In this document: one piece after another, positions 42,022 to 54,230 of the stretch
Layout of the letters: the number at the start of each line of letters is the position of its first letter
Position numbering within the stretch: the first letter of the stretch is position 1
Source of the DNA: Liolophura sinensis
Taxonomy: Eukaryota; Mollusca; Polyplacophora; Chitonida; Chitonidae
Assembly (NCBI RefSeq): GCF_032854445.1
Contig: NC_088295.1
Location: forward strand, 31,366,470 to 31,430,469
Reading direction: 5' to 3'
DNA: 64,000 bases
Notes under the pieces: model-generated
The model's database searches: none
Told to the model about the DNA's origin: nothing
What the model saw: the letters and a program-made list of their open reading frames with translations, nothing else
Position numbers and translations under genes: made by a program

Positions 42022-45000
42022 TTACTCCCTAAAACAGTCTATGATCACTTTGATTCCAGCACCAGACTTGGCTGTGTTAAATGCATCCAGTGTTTTCTCC
42101 AGGGGGAAGTGATGTGTGACCATAGGCTTCACATTTATGGCTCCGCTCGCCACCATGTCCAGGGCAGCTTTCCATCTGAAGAGAAAACGATGTCCAGGGT
42201 CATCTAATCGTCTTGCATGGTCATGGGTTCATTCATCAATAGGATTTTTATACGTTTGTTATGTATGTTACCTCGTGCTTTTAAAAGCAAAATCGGTTAA
42301 TAGAACATGAGTTTGTGTCAGCTATTTGTTTGAAACTTGATATATGGAAGCACTTTTACTGGCCAAAAGGTGTGCAAACTTTACATGTTTATGTTACGAG
42401 AAACGATTTTCCAGATTCGAAAAATGTTTGGATAATCCTGGTGAGGATCTACACAGAGTCCAAGAACCAGTAAAAAAAAATATCGTTTACAGCCTCTATG
42501 ACATGCATCACAAGACTTCGATTTTACCTGCATTGGTGCTCTACGAGAACAGTGTCACAGGAAGCAGACACAATAGTGGAGATGACAAAAAACGTCAACT
42601 CCTTGGAGACGTCTGATACATGTGGGAAGAATCCCTGTAACTAGTATTATCCGTGACCGTTATTATATGCTTATTTATTTGATTGAAGTTTTATTTCCTG
42701 TACTCCCTGAAAGCTATTGTGTACAAAAAGTAAACATTCACATTTTCTTTACATCGCGGGCTACACAAACAAATGTGTACGAAACGGTAAACATTTGCTT
42801 TTGGAGAGTACCAATAGGCTAGCACAGAACATCGCTAGGCGGCGGTCAAGTTTATGGGTGGAGGGAAGCAGGCAGACAGCCCGGGGGAACCACAAAAACG
42901 GAACACACGAGAGCTGGATTCGAACACGCGAAATGATTGATGAAGGACCGATCGTCTGTAGCAAGAGAGGTCACTCACATGACTGATCTAGCTGTGGCGC
43001 TGTATGGCGACTGTTAGCCAAACTGGAAGGTGTTAATATTATATACTATACTGATCCAACTCACGTGTTTTTATATCGGAAGCTTCCTCGGATCTCGATC
43101 TCCCGGGCTATGGTACTGGATGCAGGGATGGAAACATTATCTGGGCCATGTCCGACCATCACGAGCACGCCACCGGGCTTCAGCACCTGATCGTATACAG
43201 ACACTATGTATGTTGTGGGCACAAGGTATCAAAGGATAGACAACGGCTGCATGGAGATTTGACCCTCATGGAGAACCATTGCAAAATTACTTTTTATATA
43301 TCGACCATAAAAGCTCAGGTACGTGTATATTTAGCCATAGGTGCAGACTTTAGGAAAATAAAGTGTTCTTTCAACTGCAACTTTGGATATACTCCCACTT
43401 TTCTACCCTCATGAATTAAGCCGTGGTGTACGCCGATATGAGTTTTTCGGAAAGTCTCGAGGGGTCGCGAGTCAGCGAGCCGCAAACATCCAACTTCATA
43501 AAAGTTGAGGATACTGTTGTCATCAGGTCAACTACTACTATCACCATCTTCTAAAAAGACTGCAGCTGCAACACCTGTGAAGTTGTCGAAGGCCTTTGCT
43601 AAACTCCACCATTTGTCCGCACTGTCCTTGTTCTTGACCATGATGGGATCTGCGCGTTCTGTGACACTTTGCTTTTGCAGTGGCAATTAACAGCACGTTT
43701 TCTTCCCCTTTCACACCTTCCTATTCAATTTTCCAGGAGTAACACCTCACCCCTTTCTGGCCATCATGTAGCAAATGAAAGGGGTCACGCAGCATTTGAA
43801 ATCTGACCATGAGAACTACTGGGTTCACGCCTTGACCTTATGTTGGGGTGTCTTAATTATGTCCTGATGTCATCACACATCACACATTGTGTCTGGTCGC
43901 TTTCTTAGCTCGTCTTATCGATGTCTTGACATTCTTGGCGTAATCTTAGTACATGTCACATTCTTGCCCGTAGTTTACCGATAGCATGCCAGACTTACTT
44001 AGCACCTAATCATAGTAAGTCTTGTCAGTGTGCTCGACGACACAGTGTACCACGATCTTCACGTTGTGACATTTCTGCACACATTTTGGCATAAATTTTG
44101 AAGGTCCAAGGGGCTGTAATTAGGACGCCTTACATTCAGACATTTGGGTTTGGGATAAAAACAAGAAATTTTGTACAATTTAAAGCACAGTTACATTTTC
44201 CCGTTGTTTTCAATATGTTATTCCAAGAGTGTCACGAAGTGCAATATTAGGCTCACGAACACTCACCCCTATTGCTAGGTCGATTGAAAACTGGGCCCCA
44301 CTACATTCCACGACCACATCCGGTCTGACCCAAAGAGTATTAATGACGGTCTCGGTGAACGCCACTACGTCTTTTGATTCGATGAGAACCGTGTGAGTGG
44401 CACCCATAGCTTTGGCGAACTCCAACCGCTTACTGTCTAAATCTAAACAAAAGGCCAAACGTAAACACACAAAGTAAAGAAAACGTTCGTAACTTGTACA
44501 TGTCGTGTATTCTGTAAAGCAACCTGAAGACCTTTACCATGGAGATAAAAATGTAAACCGCAACAAAATTTCTACACTACCACTTTATACAATATGTCTT
44601 CGGTGATTTAATACTTGAATAGGCCAAAATTATTTAATTCCTTCTCCGTAACAAAAGTTTCATACGTAAGTTTAGGCGTTACTTACCGTCATACATACAA
44701 CAGAGGCTCCCATAGCCTTAGCAGACAACATGGCGCTCAACCCTATCGGACCTGTAGACAGAGAAACAATGAAAGTTAACAACAATGTTATATATCTTAT
44801 TACATGCAATAATACCAAATCATGTAACTTTGTGTTTGGTGCGATGTTTTGGTCTGTAAACATGAGTAATATCGTAAGTTACACATATCCTCTGAAAAAG
44901 GCTGGGTACTAAGAGTGGGTATAAACATTTATGAGACAAGTCGCCCCAGCGTCACATTCTGTGCTTCCCGCCTCACCTGCTCCTCAGACGACATCGGCGT

Positions 45001-48000
45001 GCCCCAGCGTCAAACTGTGTGCTTCCCGCCTTACCTGCTCCTCAGACGACATCGGCGTGCCCCAGCGTCAAACTGTGTGCTTCCCGCCTCACCTGCTCCA
45101 CAGACGACATCGGCGTGCCCCAACGTCAAACTGTGTGCTTCCCGCCTCACCTGCTCCTCAGACGACATCGGCGTGCCCCAGCGTCAAACTGTGTGCTTCC
45201 CGCCTCACCTGCTCCTCAGACGACATCGGCGTGCCCCAGCGTCAAACTGTGTGCTTCCCGCCTCACCTGCTCCTCAGACGACATCGGCGTACCACAGCGT
45301 CAAACTGTGTGCTTCCCGCCTTACCTGCTCCACAGACGACATCGGCGTGCCCCAGCGTCAAAATGTGTGCTTCCTGGTTTACCTACTCCAATTCCACAAA
45401 GCCATTTGTGACTTAAGTCAAAATTTAAAACCTCTTCACAATGCTCAGTTTTTGCTACCGGAAGTTGAAATTTAGACACATTTGTCTGTAGATAACATTG
45501 ATAAGGTGGATAAAATTTTAATATCTAAAAGACAAACATAGGCTTCAAAGTTACATATGAAATTTTGACTTTAATCAGAAATGGAGTTGTGGAATCGACT
45601 CCTGGGTATGGAAGCCGATAGAGGACATCTCGCTACCTCGCTACCTCCATCTGTGTAATACAGGGCGAGGCAGCGAGGTAACGAAGTAGCAAAACGATTT
45701 AACGAGGTAGCGAAGCGAGGTAAAGAGGTAGCGATGCGAGATAATGACGTAACGAGGTACCTACTCTACAGACAACAATATGCGTACCCCAGCGCCACAT
45801 GTGCTCCGCGGGCGACATTTGCATACCCTAGCGTCACATTGTGTTTTCCCCGCCTTACCTGCTCCACATACGACAACTGCGCGCCCTAACGTCAAGTTGT
45901 GTGGGTCCTACCTTACCTGCTCCACAGGCAACAACTGCTCGCCCAAACGTCACATTGTGTGGATCCTACCTTAGCTGCCTCTACCTGCCCCGCAGAAGAC
46001 AACACGTGTGGCTCCCGCCTTACTTACTCCATAGACGGCTACTGCAAATCCTGACGTCATATCGTGCGTTTCCTACCTTACCTGCCTCCGCCAACGATTA
46101 CACATGGCCTGGTGGTTAACATACTTCACTGTACCAGCGTCACAGTGTGTTGTTCCCGCCTTGCCTGCTCCACAAACGACAAGTGCCCGTTTCAGCGTCA
46201 CATTGTGGGGTTCCCGCCTTACCTGCTCCGCACACTGGGACTGCGTGAGCTACCGTCCCACCGTATGGTTCCCGGCTTACCTACCCCACAGACAGCAATA
46301 TGCCGGCTCCAGCGTCACATTGTGTGCTCAGCATGCGGACACCTGCATACCTCAGCGTCACAGTGTGTGGTTCCCGCCTTACCTGCTCCACAGACGACAA
46401 CTACGTGCCCCAGGGTGACACCTCCCCTTCTGCAGGCGTGAAGACCCACGGACAGAGGTTCAATCAGGGCGCCCTCCTCAAAACTCACACTATTAGGCAG
46501 CCTGTGGGAGAAATGTGGTGATAGGGTACCGTACCAGAAATACATGGATGGTCATTTGTTCATTGGTCAGTTGTACCTTTCCACTAAAAACGAGACGATA
46601 CCTGGAAATACATCATCGGAATTTATATACTTCATTTGTTTATATGATTCTTACAACCTGTCTTCAGGAACCTGTGAGCTATGGAATATAGATTTCTATG
46701 TAACGTAATAATTTTAAGTTTTTTTAAGAGGCCTATCCATCGCGAAGTTGGGCGATAAGGAGTATCATACTGCATTCTGTATGATGTATGTTCTTTCGTA
46801 AGGCAAATTTTGTCACTTTGAGTTTGTTCTTTACACTATGCTTTATTTAATTATTATTAATCTGTGCTTTTCCTTACTTGTAGCAGAAGTCGGCGGCATG
46901 GGTGTGGTACCGAGCTAAAGCTCCGTTATCTGGAGGTGTGGCCAGAAAGAAGACGTCTTGACACAAATTATACCGACCGTTTCTGCACACCTCGCATTTT
47001 CTGCAAGGAACACCTGGCTCTATGGCCACGCGGTCCCCTTAGACAAAAAAACAACAACACTTTTTCTCAATAAACATGGCGTGCATAAGTTCGTCAGCAA
47101 TTTGCCAAAGGTGTACGGCTTACCTCGGACACTCCCGTTTCCTTCATGCACCAAAAATATTGACAACCATCGTATCAGTGAAAAATTCTTGTGTTCGGCG
47201 TTACACAATAAACAAATAAATATAAATAATTTTTTTAAACACTACCTCCATTAAAAACGAGCGCAATACATTCATGTAAGTTTACACGAACCTTCTCTAA
47301 GATGTGTTACACCCTTGCCGACCTTGCTGACAGTTCCGCTACACTCGTGGCCCAGAAGCATCGGGTTCTTTACGACAAAATGGCCAATAGCTCCGGAATG
47401 CCAGTAATGGACGTCACTTCCGCAGATACCCACGGAGTGCATGGAGATCTGTACCTCTGTATGATGAGACAGGTGGGCAAGTTTCAATCTGATGAATAGC
47501 TATTGGCGTCATATAAGATTTCCTGACCTTGAAGTTTGGAAGCTAAACTTATTAAGGATCTATTATATTTATTACATGGAAGCATCTATTATTAACACTA
47601 TCACTACATGCACATAAAGACCCTTTACTGACATTGAAGCATGAATATTGTTAACCTGTTTACATGTACATGTATCTCTGTTTCTTGTTATTTATGTATG
47701 AGTTATTAATGCATGTAATCATTACCTCCCGGGCCAGGTTCTGGGACAGTACGATCTTCCTGTCAGACAAAAACACAGGTAAATCTAAATAAATGTATGT
47801 TTAATTTGGTGTAAACAGCTATATGATCATATGAATATAATCGTAGGATACACGACTTGCACGCAGAAAGTCAAATCTTTGGATACCTATCATTACATAC
47901 CTAAGCTGAAACGTATGCATATCAATTAGGCGTTTGTCAATTTGTAAACTAGACAACGTATGCCTGTATAGGCCCATCCGTCAGGCATTTATTGTATAAA

Positions 48001-48332
48001 AAAACAGCATCGTTTACATATGCAAATTTCACTGACTGACTGTATGAGCTGCACGTGCAGATATATTTACATGTGAGGCCTACATAGAAGATAATCGGAA
48101 ACGGCAATGGGTATGCCAAAAACTATGACGGAAAGGCTCACAGACATATCTATTTATCTGATATTATTCGTGATTTTTTAAAGCTGGAATTTTTAACTGC
48201 CATATATGTGTAACTTACGACCAAGACTGAACATGAAACCAAAATGTGCACAATACAGACGAAGCTATAGCTTACCAGCCGAAGATCACCTTTCTTATAC
48301 AAAACAGCTGACAGATTTGCGTCCATCGACAT
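42022..48332 (-). CDS. SORD: Sorbitol dehydrogenase paralogue A, one-base defect at exon 6 donor
   Basis: Zinc- and NAD-dependent polyol dehydrogenase family (sorbitol to fructose), cytosolic in animals. Exons in coding order: 48332-48276, 47759-47726, 47456-47292, 47037-46878, 46501-46383, 44751-44687, 44442-44267, 43186-43065, 42175-42022. Visible: [10 protein letters not shown] and LGHECSG (catalytic zinc), LIEPLSV (zinc-linked Glu), four cysteines in [16 protein letters not shown] (structural zinc), CGAG-GPIG nucleotide loop, and C-terminal [13 protein letters not shown]. Exon lengths equal those of paralogue B except exon 1 (57 against 54), exon 8 (122 against 119) and exon 6 (65 against 66). 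With canonical GT/AG sites the exon 6-7 junction reads ACG ATT TAG, a stop. An alternative donor three codons earlier (T|GTATGA) or acceptor (AAG|CGG) would keep the frame. The exon 3 donor (G|GTTCGT) is also weak. Either a decaying copy, an altered splice, or a sequence error. Confidence 0.88.
42176..43064. other. SORD-A intron 8
   Basis: Non-coding stretch between the last two SORD-A exons. Around 42835-42960 there is sequence (CAGCCCGGGGGAACCAC, GGATTCGAACACGC) that may be a badly decayed SINE. Nothing else recognised. Intron 7 (43187-44266) likewise shows nothing I can name. Confidence 0.45.
45391..45595. mobile_element. MITE-like palindrome, family Q-related, copy 3
   Basis: Perfect ends ATTCCACAA / TTGTGGAAT. 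Arms then continue CATTTGTGACTTAAGTCAAA on the left and, reverse-complemented from the right, CATTTCTGATTAAAGTCAAA. The shared core ACTTAAGTCAAAATTTAAAA links it to the 33289 and 40238 elements. It interrupts the splice-donor minisatellite in SORD-A intron 5. Confidence 0.75.
45630..45765. repeat. Degenerate GCGAGGTA-type repeat with inverted start
   Basis: CTCGCTACCTCGCTACCTCC at the left is complementary to many GCGAGGTARCGAAG copies to its right, so the patch can fold on itself. Period irregular, about 8-17 bp. Confidence 0.6.
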
Positions 48333-49079
48333 CTTGTATAGCCCCAGGAATGTTATTCACACTGGCCTGTGTAAACAAAGTGACAACAGTTTACAAGTAA
48401 AGCATCACCATTAGATTTAACTTGCATAAGCAAACAAGGGATCTAATGTTAATATCAAACCATTCTGATACCGATATCCAAATATATACGGTACAAGCCT
48501 CTACGTTATCGTTCAGTAATTTTAACGAATATGTAAAGTATGTAGGCCTGTATAAACTGAAGTTCAATACCAGACTGCACGCATGTAACTTAATTACGAG
48601 TTTCTACAGGTAAGTCTCGTGATTCACTGGCAACAGCCCAGAGAACCAAGACGCGGAGTGATTTTCTTTAAACCGGCCGCTACATGCAGTGTTAAAGTCT
48701 AACATAGCAGGTATTGTACTTAACATATACAGACGTGTCGACATAGTCATCCTTCTGCTCTCTTATTACCACCAAACTACCACTACAATACCACTACATT
48801 ACCACTACATGGGGATACCCAGGCACAGAAACACCAAACAAACGACACGGACTTCGTGACTGAAATCAGGGTGCAGCCCACCTGCATGGAGAGGTTTTCA
48901 TCAGACTGTCATGTTCCGTGTATGCATGATGCAAACTTGGGCACATGCATATAGTGTCACTGTACATCTGCATACTGAGTAAAAAGGCAGGTTACATGTA
49001 AACGGACAAGACGAACGCCCATGCAATTGACAGGCGGAGTGGATTTATCCAGTTTCATAACCTCGACCAAGGAGCTCAT

Positions 49080-49365
49080 GTTTTTGCCGGAGTTTATGTG
49101 TCTATCTGTCTGTCTGTCCGTCTATATCTCAGCAACTTTACGGAAAAGTTATACTCGGATTTGAGTGAAATATTATGCATAGCGGGGCCTTGTCGCCATC
49201 ACCAATCCATAAAATTTTAGAGGTGGATCCAGAAGCAGGAAAATTTTTAACGATTCTTAACCATTGCTAGATAGGATATAAAAGCAGAGTACTGTCCCCT
49301 TGTTTTTAGTGGCGGATTTGTACTTTTGGCTGTGGCAGGGACTTGTGCTCTAGGAATGACTCCGA
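49080..49365 (+). repeat. Dispersed repeat fragment
   Basis: GTCTGTCTGTCCGTCTATAT with downstream GGATCCAGAAGCAGG, AACGATTCTTAACCATTGC, GCGGATTT and GTGCTCTAGGAATGACTCCG. This order resembles a repeat common in invertebrate genomes, but I cannot name the family. Single copy in the window. Confidence 0.4.
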
Positions 49366-49394
49366 GTTTATCTATTTGAACAAGTGTTTAACGC

Positions 49395-49680
49395 CACACC
49401 AGATTTTTCTCTTAAGCCGCGCTGATCCCCGACCATTGACAAGTTACTGATGAACTTTTCCGCGAATGATTTACAAAGTTGCACGCCATAAGATGGTCTT
49501 CCACGATGGTAAGACTGTGCTTACGGGCACACGCGCGCTGTCAGTCCATTGTTGTCAGCATGTATGGCCTCACAAACAACGAGAGAGATTGAGTGTAGAA
49601 AATCCGTGGGCACAGGCAAGAATTGAAGCCGCACCTCGGTGTTCAGTATATTGTGCTATCTGTATTGGTATCCGATAGCC
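49395..49680 (-). mobile_element. Decayed family-2 SINE
   Basis: GACAAGTTACTGATGAACTT followed by TTCCGCG parallels ACAAGTTACTAACAAACTT-like sequence at the window start. A weak box B (GGCTTCAATTC on minus) lies near 49620. Confidence 0.45.
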
Positions 49681-50645
49681 CCTGCATTACTAGCATCTGG
49701 AATATTCCAAATAAAGCCAATCTTTGGAATACTCCAACAAAACAATAAAATAGGGTCCAACAATGCAAATATAATATTTTAACCATGAAATACCGCTATG
49801 TGAAATAACGACTTAAGAATATACTTATAGAACACTAAAGGCTAGCAAAGGCTTTTTTCATAAGCGCACATAGATGAATATATATTTCCTCAGGAGACGG
49901 GAAGCTTTGCAGACAACCGCTCTTTGTGAAGGGTATAAGTGTGGTGTACGTGTATATGGATATGATATAAATAGGCCAGCAAAGGGTGAAACATGTCCGA
50001 AAAACCAACCATAACTCAGTTATAAGCATGTATACCGTCGTTATATCACTGCCCTGATGTTAAGTCGTGTCAGAACTCAGCCGTACTGTATCAATACGTG
50101 TATGCTTATACCATATCAAACGTCTTCTTCGGCATATGTAACACAACCTTCCCGAAACCACAGAGGTTTCAACACGACGGTATTATATATAGCTCAACCG
50201 ACAATAAAGACGAATTGTCCACAGTTTCTTCTTGGCGGTTTCAAAATAAAAAGATATCGAACAATAATATTTTCTAATGATCATAGGCCTTTGCATCTTC
50301 ACATTCACAGAGACTAGAATTTTTTGTTTTCGCGCAGTGTTATAGACGTCATCAATTTAAGGTTGAATTACAGACATTTTTGTACCGTTATCTTTAAAAA
50401 AAAAAGAGCTACACAAACTTTTAACGTTTCTAAATAGGCGAATCGAAGTCGAACCAACTTTGGATATATATACTTTCAAAAGATAAACGGCTGAACTACC
50501 GTTAAAAGATGGTTTACCAGCAGACTTCATTGACACGTCTACACTAAGAATGACTTAGAGAATACAGATACACCAAATTAGATGTTAGATGTAGGCCTAA
50601 AGGAGCGCCTCAGCCAGCTTGAGCTAGGTTACGAATCATGTAACA

Positions 50646-50857
50646 TTTATCTATTTATTTATTTCATTGGTATTTTATGTCGTACTCAAAAATATTTAAG
50701 CCATATGACGACGGCCAGCGTAATGGTGAGAGGAAACCGTGGGAAACCCACAACCATCCTAGCATGAGCTGGACTTGAACCCACAGCGACCGCATTGATG
50801 AGAGGCTCCTGTGTCATTGCGCACGTTAACCATGTACCTAGGCCATGGTGGTCCCCA
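50646..50857 (-). mobile_element. SINE family A with internal deletion
   Basis: TTTATTTATTTCATTGG tail at the left, CGACGGCCAGCGTAATGG, then a jump to AGCATGAGCTGGACTTGAAC and the tRNA-like head at the right. The block matching the middle of the body is missing. Confidence 0.85.
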
Positions 50858-51877
50858 TGTTAAATTCACACTGCATGCTTTTCAGTGTAAATTAACTGGA
50901 CTGGCGTACTCCACCGCAGAATGCCCAGTCGTAATATATATGCGCTCTATACATTTATAGCAGGCTTGCATGTGCTTTTACTGATGAGAGTACATGTATA
51001 GTGACGTACGTGTTTTAGCTGAACAGTGTACGCTGTGCACTATATCCCGTACTCTCACTGTTCTTCCAGGAGGCAATATCACATGTATATCTGTTTTGCG
51101 AAGGCTCCACCGCACGTTTACATTCCTGCAGTCGGACAGTTAATCAAACTGGATATTTACCTGGGATTCGATGTTGCTGTTCTTGTTGAACACCCGTCCT
51201 TTGCCAGGATATATACAGGTCTGACACACGTGTTAACTCTTGTGTCGGTTTACAAATGCTCCAGTATGTTTTGTCCTGGTTAGACTGACCGCGGCCTACC
51301 TCTATATACAGAACATGATAGTCTAACCAGGCTATCCTCATCACAAGATAACCTACCACGTCTGATACCTATACAACTACATGAAGAGGGATAATTTATG
51401 AATACTCTGTAGTCTCCCCTTTTTCGAGGATCTGATAAGAGAAGGAATATATCTGTGTAGTCTATAGTACATCTATATCTCGTGTGATTAACAAGCCTGT
51501 TACAAATCTGTTCATATCACTTGTGTATTTGCGTGCTCTATCTCGGTATCCCGAATCTATCTTTCTGTCTATCTAAGTTACTGTGTCATTCAACATTGAT
51601 CGCTTAGATGTAAATGTCATTAACAGCTAAATCTCGCGACTTTCCGGCAATATCAACAAAAATCAAAGCCATTTGCGAGAAAATTAAATATATGTGTGGT
51701 GCATGTCGAGAGCATGTAAAAGCGGTAACAGTGCAAGGTATTTTCTGTTTAGTCGGTTTTAATGATACCCCTTTGCCAGTGTTGTGCGACTTCGTGGAGC
51801 CTCGATCATGTCGGGGTTTTCAGCATGGCGTTACAGCCAAGCACTATATAAATGCGTCAACCTTCAACTGTAAATAT

Positions 51878-52075
51878 TTATTTTTTTATTTATTTGATTG
51901 GTGTTTTACACCGCACTTAAGAATATTTCAACTATACGACGGCGGGCAGCATTATGATGGGGCGAAACAGGACAGAGCCCTGGGGCAACCCGAAGGTTGC
52001 TGGCAGGCCTTCCCACATACATAAGAAGCCATCATATGCTGGACTTGAACTCACAGCGACCGCATTGGTGAGAGA
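51878..52075 (-). mobile_element. SINE family A, head truncated
   Basis: TTTATTTGATTGGTGTTTTA tail, CGACGGCGGGCAGCATTATG body and GGACTTGAACTCACAGCGAC box B region. The box A end is replaced by unrelated sequence after GGTGAGAG. Confidence 0.85.
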
Positions 52076-52709
52076 ACAGCATTGAGGACTTTCTATACGA
52101 AAGGTTGGGAAATGGTTAATATATACCCATTGTCGTACTTTATATATGTATGTTATTTCTCGGATGGACTACTGTACATAATCGAGATTTTATAATATAA
52201 AACAACACAATAACTACATATATTGTTGCAGGGAGGAAAACTTTCACAGTATAACATCTTCGTATGGTAAACGATCGCTACAGTTTACTATCTTTAAAAT
52301 GGCGAGGACGTAATGGAATTCGGTGGTATAAAAAACTAGGTCGGTACAAGGTCTGAACTGTGAACAACCTACCCCTCGTCAGATACAGTTTGCTATCCAG
52401 GTCATACCTAAATCACATGACTCGGTTAATTCTCCACATATGTTGAGCACCAACTGCTGCAGTATTACAGGAGCTTCAACGTTGTAAGTGGTGGGAAAAT
52501 AGGTGAGTTTGGTGGAGAAAAAAATAGGTTAAAAAATCCCTGTATGAACAAGTAAAAAATGGGCTATGTTATTAACCCTGGATAGGTGTTGCAGAAATAC
52601 ATCTTTGTAGCTCTAGGCATCGAAACAGACATTCGTATACCAGTCGTCAACCGTAATGAACTTTCCGGTTCAGCAATCGCAAGACAGTGGTACCCGCAAG
52701 AATCTGCAG

Positions 52710-53465
52710 TATGTGTCAACATATGTAGGTACGACACATACTACAGTATTCAGCATGTGTGCATTGGTTTGTAAAGCTGCAGACAGGAGAAAACCCACAC
52801 AGACATGACACATACTACAATATCCAGCATGTGCGCACTGGTTTGTAAAGCTGCAGTAGATAAAAACCCACACAGACATGGCTCATACTACAATATCCAG
52901 CATGTGCGCATTAGTTTGTAAAGCTGCAGTAGGAGAAAACCCACACAGATATGACTCATACTACAATATTCAGCATGTGTGCATTAGTTTGTAAAGCTGC
53001 AGTAGGAGAAAACCCACACAGACATGACACATACTACAGTATTCAGCATGTGTGAATTAGTTTGTAAAGCTGCAGTAGATAAAAACCCACACAGACATGA
53101 CTCATACTACAATATCCAGCATGTTTGCATTAGTTTGTAAAGCAGCAGAAGAAGAAAACCCACACAGACATGACACATACTACAGTATTCAGCATGTGTG
53201 CATTGGTTTGTAAAGCTGCAGTAGGAGAAAACCCACACAGACATGACACATACTACAATATCCAGCATGTGCGCATTGGTTTGTAAAGCTGCAGTAGATA
53301 AAAACCCACACAGACATGACTCATACTACAATATCAGCATGTGCGCATTAGTTTGTAAAGCTGCAGTAGATAAAAACCCACACAGACATGACACATACTA
53401 CAGTATTCAGCATGTTTGCATTAGTTTGTAAAGCTGCAGTATGAGAAAACCCATACAAACCTGGC
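52710..53465. repeat. 73-bp tandem repeat, about ten units
   Basis: Units contain CACACAGACATGACACATAC, then TACAGTATTCAGCATGTG, GTTTGTAAAGCTGCAGTA and GGAGAAAACC. CACAGACATG at 52798 and 52871 gives the period. It directly abuts an AT microsatellite. Confidence 0.95.
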
Positions 53466-53484
53466 ACATACAATAATATTATAC

Positions 53485-53487
<3 letters not shown>

Positions 53488-53538
<51 letters not shown>
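53488..53538. repeat. (AT)n microsatellite, about 50 bp
   Basis: Uninterrupted alternating T and A, right after the 73-bp array. Confidence 0.97.
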
Positions 53539-53541
<3 letters not shown>

Positions 53542-53749
53542 ATGTACGTGGGGTTTATATTTAATACAAACTGCATGCAACGCTGGAAGCAAGGTACGAG
53601 TCAGTAGATCCAGCATGCAGCATATGTGTAATTCGTCAGCTAGAGCGAGGAATCAGAACAGAGCCCAAAGTTGATACTTAGTGAATATCCACGTGGTAGA
53701 TAAAAGAGGACATCCTCGTTAGAAGAGCATTAATAACAAGTGTCTATTG

Positions 53750-54230
53750 CAAATTCAATTTGAGGCAATTGCTCCAAAAGGAAGATGTCATGCAGTCCTA
53801 CCAAACCTCTCTCCATCAAAAGCTTAACCAGTCATCCGTGAACAAAACTTTCCACAACAAATGGGCTAAAGGTAAAAAAAGATCATCCACCTAAAGAAAC
53901 AAAAACGACATTGGAGTCCTACACATATGCAACAAAGGTACATATGACCATGCATCGTCAATTAAAAGAGGTAAGGAAGATGCAGGTGACAAGGAATGTC
54001 TGCAGCACATGTATCATAGCTAGGCAATATTATCTTCCACTAGCTTCCGGTGGGAAGGAATGTCACCTCCCTGGTGATGAACAATGTTTTCGTTAGGTCC
54101 ACTCCTTCTCAGCCAAAGACCAGGCAGTGGGAACAGAAGAAATACTTCTTTGCTTGTCTTGCCAGTGACGTTCACCAAAAAGTCCATCTCTGTGAGGTCA
54201 AGAGTTTCAATCAATAATATTCCCACTGGT
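53750..54230. pseudogene. Possible coding relic, family unknown
   Basis: The plus strand can be read as short protein-like pieces separated by stops (for example QLLQKEDVMQSYQTSLHQKL, then a stop before RNKNDIGV). A 68-codon frame lies on the minus strand at 54020-54226. I do not recognise the family; it may be a degenerate transposon or chance. Confidence 0.2.

Larger units (their letters stand above)
44941..46382 (-). repeat. 58-bp minisatellite derived from the SORD-A exon 5 / intron 5 boundary
   Basis: Seven near-identical 58-bp units (44941-45370) and about ten diverged units of 57-60 bp (45780-46380). On the minus strand each unit reads CTGGGGCACG..GTCGTCTG then A/T GGAGCAG|GTGAGGCGGG. 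The genuine exon 5 end reads CTGGGGCACGTAGTTGTCGT then CTGTGGAGCAG|GTAAGGCGGG. So each unit carries about 31 bp of exon end, the donor GT and about 27 bp of intron. Most left-hand units have TGA where the exon has TGT (Cys). A MITE (45391-45595) and a GCGAGGTA-rich patch split the array. Confidence 0.9.

Noticed and set aside
44915-46441. Open frames up to 186 codons on the plus strand over the 58-bp array
   Set aside because: Antisense to SORD-A and explained by copies of its exon-intron boundary.
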